Part shown: piece after piece, positions 1 to 6,033 of the stretch
Numbering within the stretch: the first letter of the stretch is position 1
How the letters are laid out: every line of letters starts with the position of its first letter
Origin: Oribacterium sp. UBA5894
Lineage (GTDB): Bacteria > Bacillota > Clostridia > Lachnospirales > Lachnospiraceae
Length of the DNA stretch: 9,131 bases
Assembly (NCBI GenBank): GCA_002431355.1
Contig: DJEQ01000114.1
Location: 71,323 to 80,453, forward strand
Direction of reading: 5' to 3'
Notes under the pieces: model-generated
Database searches by the model: none
Told to the model about the DNA's origin: nothing
Seen by the model: only the letters and a program-made list of their open reading frames with translations
Program-made: the position numbers and the translations under genes

Positions 1-227
1 ACATAGCTATCCGCCGCATGAAAAGGAATGCCACACATTGGGGCGCGTTCCGCCTGTCCGCAGTCCTTCCCGGTCAGGACGAGGTCCAGCACGGACGATG
101 CGGTTTTGGCATCCTCATAAAACATCTCGTAAAAATCGCCGATGCGATAAAAAAGAAGACAGTCCGGGTACTGCTTCTTCGTTTCGAGGTATTCCGTCAT
201 CATCGGGGACAACTTTTTCTCTGCCAT
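1..227 (-). CDS. mutS: DNA mismatch repair protein MutS, N-terminal fragment (cut by window edge)
   Basis: MutS is the ATPase that recognises mismatches and small loops after replication and starts repair together with MutL. Only the first 75 codons are in the window; the rest lies beyond the left edge. The visible part is the start of domain I (mismatch recognition). It opens with a K-x-x-YPD-x-LLFYRIGDFYEMF block, in which F32 and E34 match the Phe-x-Glu motif that stacks on and contacts the mismatch. A PMCGIPFHAADSY block follows, also typical of the family. The ATG at 225-227 has an AGGAG site at 238-242, ten bases upstream, which directly abuts the miaB stop codon. The 15-base gap to miaB indicates co-transcription and probably translational coupling. 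Nothing in the visible part looks broken. Confidence 0.96.
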   Translation of the reverse strand, partial: MAEKKLSPMMTEYLETKKQYPDCLLFYRIGDFYEMFYEDAKTASSVLDLVLTGKDCGQAERAPMCGIPFHAADSY

Positions 228-242
228 CTGCCTTTTACTCCT

Positions 243-1682
243 TTAGTCTGCGAGCTCTCCGAAATAATAGAAGCCCTTCGATTCGGTGAGCTTCACGTTC
301 TGCATGGTACCAATCAGCTCCTTCGGGCCCTTGAAATGTACGAGCACGCTGTTCGACAGACGTCCCGTAAGGTACCCCTCCTGGTTCTTGTTTTCGTCCT
401 CCACCAGTACCTCCATGGTCTTCCCGAGATCCCGTGCTTCGTTTTCCGCAGAGCTCTCCTGCACAACCGTGAGAAGCCGGTCAAAGCGATCCTTTACCTC
501 ATTCTCCGGTACCTGTTCAAAGGTCGCCGCAGGTGTACCGGTACGCTTACTGTAAATGAAGGTGTAGGCCGCATCGAAATGTGCCTTCTTCACCACATCG
601 ACGGTATCCTGGAAGTCCGCCTCGGTTTCACCTGGGAAGCCCACAATAATGTCCGTCGTCAGTGCAACATCCGGAAGCTCCCGGCGAATCTTCTCCACCA
701 GCTGAAGGTAGCTTTCCTTCGTGTAATGACGGTTCATGCGCTTCAGAATGCCCGTAGAGCCGGACTGCAGCGGAAGGTGGATGTGCCGTTCAATATTTGG
801 ATGCGTCTTCATGACCTCGATCAGTTCATCCGAAAGATCCTTCGGGTTCGATGTCATATAGCGCACGCGGCGAAGACCCGGGAGCTCCGCAACCGCAGCC
901 AGAAGCTCCGGGAAGCTCGTGCTTCCTGGAATGTCATTACCATAGGAATTCACATTCTGTCCAAGCAGCGTGATTTCGAGACAGCCATCCTGAATAAGCT
1001 GCTCGCACTCATGAAGGATGGCCGTCGCATTCCGGGATTTCTCGCGCCCACGTACATATGGGACAATGCAGTAGGTGCAGAAGTTGTTACAGCCGTAGCT
1101 GATGTTCACGGCTCCCTTAAAGCGGTATTTCCGGTCGCTTGGCAGCTCCTCCACGATCATGCTCGTGTCCTCGAGTACCTCAAAGGTCCGCTTTCCCGTC
1201 ACGAGATTCTGATACAGAAGCTCCGCGAGCTTATATACATTATGCGTACCAAATACGAGACGGACATAAGGATAGTGCTTTCGAATTCCTTCCACCTCAT
1301 CCTTTTCCTGCATCATACAGCCGGTGATACCGATAATCATGTCCTTTCGGTGTTCATACTGATGCTTCAGGCGTCCAACGCGGCCATACAGCTTCATATT
1401 GGCGTTTTCACGTACCGTGCAGGTCGTAAACAGAATGACATCCGCATCCCGGTCATCCTCCGTCACCGTATAGCCACAGCGTTCCAGAATGCCGAGCAGC
1501 TTCTCCCCATCCTTTGCGGACATCTGGCAGCCCATTACCTCGACCATACAGTGTGCAGCATAGCCCTCCTGCTTTCGCATCTCGACAAGCTCACGCACAC
1601 GATCCATGAAATAATACTGGCGTTCCGGCTCCTCCTTCGGTGCCTGTTCTATGATTTCCTTATAGTCTACAACATACTCCAT
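243..1682 (-). CDS. miaB: tRNA-2-methylthio-N6-dimethylallyladenosine(37) synthase MiaB
   Basis: Radical-SAM methylthiotransferase that adds the 2-methylthio group to i6A37 of tRNAs reading UNN codons, which improves codon reading. The 479-residue protein has the full three-domain layout. The N-terminal UPF0004 domain (about 45-165) carries the auxiliary [4Fe-4S] ligands C52 (MGCQMS), C88 (TTCTVRENA) and C122 (TGCMMQ). The radical-SAM core carries C198-x3-C202-x2-C205 within YGCNNFCTYCIVPYVRGRE. A C-terminal TRAM domain spans about 411-479. There is an N-terminal extension of about 45 residues, common in Clostridia. The ATG at 1680-1682 has a GGGAG/GAAAG purine stretch upstream at slightly long spacing; an internal Met at residue 26 is an alternative start. 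It lies 66 bases after proA, with a stem-loop between them, and 15 bases before mutS, the usual Firmicutes miaB-mutS order. Confidence 0.97.
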   Translation of the reverse strand: MEYVVDYKEIIEQAPKEEPERQYYFMDRVRELVEMRKQEGYAAHCMVEVMGCQMSAKDGEKLLGILERCGYTVTEDDRDADVILFTTCTVRENANMKLYGRVGRLKHQYEHRKDMIIGITGCMMQEKDEVEGIRKHYPYVRLVFGTHNVYKLAELLYQNLVTGKRTFEVLEDTSMIVEELPSDRKYRFKGAVNISYGCNNFCTYCIVPYVRGREKSRNATAILHECEQLIQDGCLEITLLGQNVNSYGNDIPGSTSFPELLAAVAELPGLRRVRYMTSNPKDLSDELIEVMKTHPNIERHIHLPLQSGSTGILKRMNRHYTKESYLQLVEKIRRELPDVALTTDIIVGFPGETEADFQDTVDVVKKAHFDAAYTFIYSKRTGTPAATFEQVPENEVKDRFDRLLTVVQESSAENEARDLGKTMEVLVEDENKNQEGYLTGRLSNSVLVHFKGPKELIGTMQNVKLTESKGFYYFGELAD

Positions 1683-1715
1683 TGGTATTCACTTTCTCCC
1701 ATATATACAGTTGAA

Positions 1716-1743
1716 ACGGAGCCCGCAAGATGCAGGGCTCCGT
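1716..1743 (-). terminator. Stem-loop between proA and miaB (weak or partial terminator)
   Basis: A perfect 9-bp inverted repeat, ACGGAGCCC at 1716-1724 and GGGCTCCGT at 1735-1743, encloses a 10-base loop. It begins five bases after the proA stop codon. On the minus strand it is followed only by TTTC, not by a long T run, so efficient intrinsic termination is doubtful. It may act as a partial terminator, as a 3' end stabiliser for the proB-proA message, or as an attenuating element before miaB-mutS. I see the structure directly; its role is inference. Confidence 0.5.
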
Positions 1744-1748
1744 ACAGT

Positions 1749-3035
1749 TCATCGAATCTGTCCATTTCCGTAGATCTTATATTTATATGTGCAGAGCTCT
1801 CGAAGCCCCATCGGACCACGGGCCTGCAGCTTTCCTGTTGAAATGCCGATTTCCGCGCCGAAGCCGAAGCATCCACCATCGGTAAAGCGGGTCGAGGCGT
1901 TCCAGTAAACGCAGGCACTGTCAATGCCATTCAGGAACTGCTCTGCATGCGCTGCATCTTCGGTCAGAATGGACTCACTGTGCCGTGTGCTGCAACGGTT
2001 GATATGCGTGATGGCCTCCTCCACGGAGGCAACCGTCTTCACAGAAATCTTATAGTCAAGGTATTCAGTGAAGAAGTCTTCCTCCGCGGCTTTCTGCACG
2101 AGGTCCATACGGATCGCCGCTCCCCGGTCGGCGGCTGCCTGAAGCGCGGCATGGCTTTCTTCATCACAGAAGGCGATGACGTCCTTTTCCTGCAGTTTCT
2201 CAATCACCGGTACCAGCACGCTGGAAAGCACGGAACGATCCACCACCAGTGACTCGCAGGCATTGCATACACCAATCCGCTGGGTCTTCGCATTAAAGAC
2301 AATCGGCACGGCCTTCTCAACATCCGCACTTCGATCGAGAAAAATATGGCAGTTTCCGGCGCCGGTTTCAATGACCGGCACGGATGCATTTTTCACCACC
2401 GCCTGAATGAGCCGACGTGACCCTCGCGGAATCAGAACATCAACATAGGCATTCATCTGCATAAAGCGATGGGTCGTTTCATGATCCGTGGCTTCAATGA
2501 GCTGCAGGACATTCGGGTCGATTCCGGCCCCCGCAATAGCCTCCCGCAGTACCTCCGTAATCGCCCGATTGGACTCGATGGCATCGGATCCTCCCTTTAG
2601 AATCACGGCATTCGCGCTTTTAAAGCAGAGTGACCAGGCATCACTTGTGACATTCGGACGGGCCTCATAAATGATGCCAATGACGCCAATCGGAACCGAA
2701 ACCTTCTGAAGTCGAAGACCGTTCGGACGCAGCGTTTCCGACAGTACCTCTCCCACCGGATCCTCGAGCGCCGCGATCTCCCGAATAGCCTCCGCCATGG
2801 CATGAAGGCGCGCTTCCGTAAGACACAGACGATCCCGGAGTCCCGCCGCCATATGCTGCTGATCGGCTGACGCAAGGTCCACTGCATTGGCCCTCAGGAT
2901 GCGTGCCTGCTTTTCCTTTTCATCGAGCGCAGCTGCCGCCGCCTCCAGGATCCGGTTTTTCTCCGCCGTGTCCAGGATCGCAAGCTGCTGCGCGGCATGT
3001 CGTGCCCGTGTACCAATCACTTCGAGTTCGGTCAT
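1749..3035 (-). CDS. proA: Gamma-glutamyl phosphate reductase (glutamate-5-semialdehyde dehydrogenase) ProA
   Basis: NADPH-dependent reduction of L-glutamyl-5-phosphate to glutamate-5-semialdehyde, the second step of proline synthesis in the cytoplasm. The 428-residue protein is a full-length aldehyde-dehydrogenase-fold ProA. It shows VPIGVIGIIYEARPNVT in the nucleotide-binding region, ILKGGSDA, the PRGSRRLI block, and the catalytic loop NAKTQRIGVCNACESL, with the nucleophile at C257. The C-terminal end has the GFGAEIGIST and RGPMGLREL blocks. I place the start at ATG 3033-3035, one base overlapping the upstream stop (TGATG), with AAGGAAG seven bases upstream. A GTG immediately before it (3036-3038) is possible but sits only four bases from that site. 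The gene ends the proB-DUF896-proA unit. No proC lies in the window, so the last step of proline synthesis is encoded elsewhere. Confidence 0.97.
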   Translation of the reverse strand: MTELEVIGTRARHAAQQLAILDTAEKNRILEAAAAALDEKEKQARILRANAVDLASADQQHMAAGLRDRLCLTEARLHAMAEAIREIAALEDPVGEVLSETLRPNGLRLQKVSVPIGVIGIIYEARPNVTSDAWSLCFKSANAVILKGGSDAIESNRAITEVLREAIAGAGIDPNVLQLIEATDHETTHRFMQMNAYVDVLIPRGSRRLIQAVVKNASVPVIETGAGNCHIFLDRSADVEKAVPIVFNAKTQRIGVCNACESLVVDRSVLSSVLVPVIEKLQEKDVIAFCDEESHAALQAAADRGAAIRMDLVQKAAEEDFFTEYLDYKISVKTVASVEEAITHINRCSTRHSESILTEDAAHAEQFLNGIDSACVYWNASTRFTDGGCFGFGAEIGISTGKLQARGPMGLRELCTYKYKIYGNGQIR

Positions 3036-3343
3036 CACTTTTCTTCCTTCAGCTCCGCATCCGTTTCTGCCATCGCCTTTTCTGCCGAAAGCTCTGCATC
3101 GGTTGCAGCCATGGCCTTCTGCGCCTTCTCCTTTGACGAAAAGGCATCCTTTGCATCCTCTTCATCCTGCTTCGATGCGTTTTTAATATCCTTCAGATAC
3201 ACACCGAGGTTTGCCTTTACCGCATCAATGTAAGCGCGGCGAAGGGTCGCCTGCTCGGCCTTTTCCTCCTCGGTCAGTCCATTTCCTTCTTTTGATTTAT
3301 GATAAAGCTCATTGATTCTCTGAATATCCTGCTCTGTAATCAT
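3035..3343 (-). CDS. DUF896 (YnzC-like) small protein with duplicated acidic tail
   Basis: A 102-residue protein whose first 50 or so residues match DUF896/YnzC: MITEQDIQRINELYHKSK, then a LTEEEKAEQATLRRAYIDAVKANL stretch, expected to form a helical hairpin. No biochemical activity is established for this family; B. subtilis YnzC is a small helical protein linked by genome context to stress or SOS regions. Known members are mostly about 60-85 residues. Here an extra charged Ala/Glu/Lys-rich tail follows, ending in two 13-residue units, KAMAATDAELSAE (76-88) and KAMAETDAELKEE (89-101), likely helical or coiled-coil. The start ATG overlaps the proB stop by four bases (ATGA), with GAGGAG upstream; the stop overlaps the proA ATG by one base. 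The nesting implies co-translation with proB and proA, but a role in proline synthesis is only a guess. Confidence 0.88.
   Translation of the reverse strand: MITEQDIQRINELYHKSKEGNGLTEEEKAEQATLRRAYIDAVKANLGVYLKDIKNASKQDEEDAKDAFSSKEKAQKAMAATDAELSAEKAMAETDAELKEEK
3041..3118 (-). repeat. Two-copy 39-bp tandem repeat in the DUF896 tail
   Basis: Unit 1 covers 3080-3118 and unit 2 covers 3041-3079 on the minus strand. Both are in frame and encode KAMA(A/E)TDAEL plus three residues. Most differences are at third codon positions (GCC/GCG, GCT/GCA, ACC/ACG, GCA/GCG, CTT/CTG). This suggests an old duplication kept under selection for protein sequence rather than a fresh slippage product. Confidence 0.75.
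3043..3049 (-). promoter_or_regulatory. Ribosome binding site that decides the proA start
   Basis: AAGGAAG on the minus strand lies seven bases from ATG 3033-3035 and four from the adjacent in-frame GTG 3036-3038, favouring the ATG. The site lies inside the last codons of the upstream DUF896 gene, so ribosomes finishing that gene are positioned to restart on proA. Confidence 0.6.
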
Positions 3344-4221
3344 GCCTCATTCTCCTCATTTTCAAGATACTGCACAAGATGAAAGTCCTTGTTTTCGTGC
3401 GCTGCAAAAAGTGTACCCACGTTCTTTCCATCCAGAATGTCCTGGATGACATCCGCACTGGTAAATCGGGCGATCACCATATCCGCACCACTGTCGGTCG
3501 CGATTCGGGCGGCTGCCAGCTTCGCACTCATGCCACCGGTGCCGACATTGGACCCGCTCTCTGCCTTTCCCATCTCGAGAATTTCTTCATTGATCTCTGG
3601 AATGAACGGCAGAAATTTCGCATCTGGATTCTTCTTCGGATCATCGGTGAAAAGACCATCGATATCGGAGAGCAGAATCACGAGGTCGGCATGGACCACA
3701 GCGCCCACAATCGCCGCCAGCTGATCATTGTCTCCGAAGGACTCCACCTGATTGATTTCAGACGTCGACACCGTATCATTTTCATTCACAACCGGTACGG
3801 CACCGAGATTCAGAAGCTCGAGGAAGGTGTTCGTGGCATTCTCCTGGGAGCGTGGGTCCAGCATGATATTTTTCGTGAGCAGAACCTGCGCAGCAATCAC
3901 ACTGTACTCTGAGAAAATCTTCTGATAGGTCATCATCAGCCGTGCCTGCCCAATCGCGGCAAACGCCTGCTTCTCGGCCATGCTGCGTGGACGTCGATGC
4001 ATGCCGATGACACTGCGCCCCGTCGCAATCGCGCCGGAGGAAACGAGAATCACATCCTTCCCCTCTCCGTTCAGGTCGGAGATGACCCGCACCAGCTTTT
4101 CGATTTTACGAAGGTTCAGTCCCCCCGTTTCTTCATGGGTAATGCTGGCTGAGCCCACCTTAATGACGATGCGCTTCTTCTCCTTCAGGCTTTTACGCAT
4201 TTCCTCATTTGTCTTTTCCAT
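3340..4221 (-). CDS. proB: Glutamate 5-kinase ProB, short form without PUA domain
   Basis: ATP-dependent phosphorylation of L-glutamate to glutamyl-5-phosphate, the committed and usually proline-inhibited first step of proline synthesis. The 293-residue protein is the amino-acid-kinase domain alone. Visible motifs are IVIKVGSASI (K21), LVSSGAIATG (58-67), VVNENDTVST (144-153), ESFGDNDQLAA (160-170, glutamate/proline site), LLSDIDGLFT (183-192) and GTGGMSAKL (227-235). It ends soon after, without the C-terminal PUA domain of about 80-100 residues found in E. coli-type enzymes of about 370 residues. Short forms occur in other bacteria, so this is probably native. The ATG at 4219-4221 has AGGAGA six to seven bases upstream. 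The stop overlaps the DUF896 start by four bases. Confidence 0.96.
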   Translation of the reverse strand: MEKTNEEMRKSLKEKKRIVIKVGSASITHEETGGLNLRKIEKLVRVISDLNGEGKDVILVSSGAIATGRSVIGMHRRPRSMAEKQAFAAIGQARLMMTYQKIFSEYSVIAAQVLLTKNIMLDPRSQENATNTFLELLNLGAVPVVNENDTVSTSEINQVESFGDNDQLAAIVGAVVHADLVILLSDIDGLFTDDPKKNPDAKFLPFIPEINEEILEMGKAESGSNVGTGGMSAKLAAARIATDSGADMVIARFTSADVIQDILDGKNVGTLFAAHENKDFHLVQYLENEENEA

Positions 4222-4257
4222 ATTGTCTCCTGCGAAGCGTCCGATAAATAATAGTAA

Positions 4258-4286
4258 ATTTTATAATGAATTATATTTCTTGACAA
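4258..4286 (-). promoter_or_regulatory. Predicted sigma-A promoter for the proB operon
   Basis: Minus-strand -35 TTGTCA (4281-4286, 5/6 to consensus), a 17-base spacer and -10 TAAAAT (4258-4263, 5/6). Transcription would start near 4250, giving a leader of roughly 30 bases before the proB ATG. The -35 lies inside the last codons of the FAD dehydrogenase gene and the -10 overlaps its stop codon. The leader is too short for a T-box or riboswitch. Confidence 0.6.
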
Positions 4287-5904
4287 GTGCTTCTGCGGCT
4301 TTCATACCATCCATCGCTGCACTCATGATGCCACCCGCATAGCCGGCGCCCTCTCCACACGGATAGAGCCCCGGCAGATTCGAGCAGAAGCCTGCATCTC
4401 GTGGGATTCGCACCGGACTCGAGGTACGCGCCTCGATGCCGGACAGCAGGGCATCCTCCCGAGAAAAGCCATGCAGCTTATGCTCGAAGCTCTCCATGCC
4501 TTCGATAAAGGTTTCATTAAAATCGTTCAGTGAAGCATAGGGTGAAGTGGCATCAAACTCGAAGAGACCATTCAGGCGACTGTAGCCATACGCGCCCTTG
4601 ATGGCTGGGGCCACTGAGCCCGCGCTTTCTGCTGTCGTCGCGCGATTTTTCTTAAAGTCCCCATAGGTCTGCACCGGCACCCTCCCATCGAGGAGCCGAT
4701 AGGCACGGGCTTCCAGCTCCTGCTGAAGGGCAATGCCGCCGAGCGGGTGCTCCTCGCCGTGATAATCCGACTTCCGGATGGACACAATGATGGCTGCATT
4801 GGCGTTTTTCCCATCCCGCGCATGATAGCTCATGCCGTTCACGCAAAGATGCCCCGGTTCCGACGAGCTGTTCACGACATAACCGCCCGGACACATGCAG
4901 AAGCTGTAGACCCCACGACCGTTTTTCGTGCTGGTATGGGTGATTTTATAGGCTCCTGGGCCGAGTATTCGACGCGTCTCCGCATCGATGGCTCCATAGA
5001 GATCCGCATCGATCATTTCCTGCGGATGCTGTACGCGGAAGCCCATCGCAAAGTCCTTCGCTTCCATGTGAAGACCTGCCCGAAAAAGCTCCTGATAGGT
5101 ATCCCGTGCGGAATGTCCGATCGCGAGAATAATATTCCGGTCCCGGTCCCGTTCCGGATCGTAACAGAATTTCGCATGAAAGTGGATTTCGCCGCCCAGT
5201 GCTTCAATCTCCTGACGGATGCCACGCACCACGTCGAGAAGTCGGTCCGTACCGACATGCGGCTTTGCATCGATGAGAATCGATGGATCCGCGCCATATC
5301 CCACAAAAAGGTTCAGAATAAAACGGCTGCGTCCATCTGGATCCTTTGTAAGGGTATTGAGCTTTCCGTCTGAAAAGGTCCCGGCACCCCCTTCACCAAA
5401 CTGCGGATTCGAATCCGGATCGAGCTTTCCAGTGGTCCAGAAGGCTTCCACATCCTGTACGCGCTCCTCGACGGAGGCACCACGCTCATACACAATCGGA
5501 TGCATGCCTGCACGGGCCAGAAGAAGTGCTGCAAACATCCCGGCCGGACCGAAGCCGACCACGATCGGGCGATGCGCCTCCTCCTGAAAATAGCTGCGCC
5601 GTGGCACACCCGCGATGGTTTCCTGCAGCATCGGCGCGCAGTATACGTTCCGTTCTCCGAGAACAATGTCCCGGTTCCGAAGGTGCTTCACCAGCCGCTC
5701 CTCTTCCTTCCTGCTAAGCGTTGTTTCCAGAAGCAGCGTGTAGCTGAAGAAAAGCTCCGGCTTCTTCCGTGCATCAATGGAGCGTCGCAGTACCTCGAGT
5801 GTAGCAATCTCCTGCTCCTTTATTTTTAAAAGCTTCGCACAGGCCGGCTTCAAATCCTGCACCGAGGCCTGTACCGGCAGCTTCAGCTGATGAATTTTAA
5901 TCAT
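4261..5904 (-). CDS. FAD-dependent dehydrogenase of the COG2509 type
   Basis: Predicted cytoplasmic flavoprotein of 547 residues; substrate unknown. An N-terminal region (about 1-90, including FRRS-like LRRSIDARKKPELFFSYTL) precedes the FAD-binding GFGPAGMFAALLLARAG (117-133) and YERG. Then come NPQFGEGGAGTFSDGKLNT (166-184), AIGHSARDTY (261-270), YSFCMCPGGYVVN (333-345) and the C-terminal FAD contact LYPCGEGAGYAGGIMSAAMDG (513-533). These are family hallmarks. Between GGEI and AIGHSARD only about 21 residues occur, where members I recall have about 35, and the segment contains an ERDRDRN tract. I chose ATG 5902-5904, which has AAAGGAG five bases upstream. Longer starts (to 6024) would lie upstream of the promoter and inside the preceding terminator. 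It appears monocistronic, though no terminator separates it from proB. Confidence 0.9.
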   Translation of the reverse strand: MIKIHQLKLPVQASVQDLKPACAKLLKIKEQEIATLEVLRRSIDARKKPELFFSYTLLLETTLSRKEEERLVKHLRNRDIVLGERNVYCAPMLQETIAGVPRRSYFQEEAHRPIVVGFGPAGMFAALLLARAGMHPIVYERGASVEERVQDVEAFWTTGKLDPDSNPQFGEGGAGTFSDGKLNTLTKDPDGRSRFILNLFVGYGADPSILIDAKPHVGTDRLLDVVRGIRQEIEALGGEIHFHAKFCYDPERDRDRNIILAIGHSARDTYQELFRAGLHMEAKDFAMGFRVQHPQEMIDADLYGAIDAETRRILGPGAYKITHTSTKNGRGVYSFCMCPGGYVVNSSSEPGHLCVNGMSYHARDGKNANAAIIVSIRKSDYHGEEHPLGGIALQQELEARAYRLLDGRVPVQTYGDFKKNRATTAESAGSVAPAIKGAYGYSRLNGLFEFDATSPYASLNDFNETFIEGMESFEHKLHGFSREDALLSGIEARTSSPVRIPRDAGFCSNLPGLYPCGEGAGYAGGIMSAAMDGMKAAEALVKKYNSL

Positions 5905-5935
5905 GTGTTCTCCTTTACGTATAAAAAACAGCTTC

Positions 5936-5964
5936 ATCATAGCATAGAACCGCGGAAATGCGAA
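5936..5964 (-). promoter_or_regulatory. Predicted extended -10 promoter for the FAD dehydrogenase gene
   Basis: On the minus strand a TGC triplet precedes TATGAT (-10 at 5936-5941, 5/6), forming the TGn extended -10. At 17 bases spacing lies TTCGCA (5959-5964, 4/6 to TTGACA). Transcription would start near 5929, about 25 bases before the ATG at 5904. It sits just after the terminator of the preceding operon, as expected for an independent unit. Confidence 0.6.
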
Positions 5965-5973
5965 ATTCCATTC

Positions 5974-6018
5974 AAAAAAGCACCAGGTGCTCATCGGAGA
6001 AACGATGTGCACCTGGTG
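5974..6018 (-). terminator. Intrinsic terminator of the cyclase/binding-protein operon
   Basis: A 16-bp inverted repeat, 5981-5996 with 6003-6018, pairs at 15 of 16 positions (one T-T mismatch at 5991/6008) around the six-base loop at 5997-6002. On the minus strand it is followed by C and six T residues (5974-5979). It lies 15 bases after the stop codon of the solute-binding protein gene. No T run follows on the plus strand, so it is directional. Confidence 0.92.
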
Positions 6019-6033
6019 TTCCATGGTTCATAT

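Noticed and set aside
18..1841. Open frame of about 600 codons on the plus strand, antisense to mutS and miaB
   Set aside because: It lies opposite two unmistakable genes, has no recognisable motif, and is rich in His, Arg and Leu as expected from the complement of biased codons. It is a shadow frame.
5905..6024. N-terminal extension of the FAD dehydrogenase to an upstream ATG at 6024
   Set aside because: The extra 40 codons cover a terminator and the gene's own promoter, while ATG 5902-5904 has a good ribosome binding site and begins with family-like sequence.
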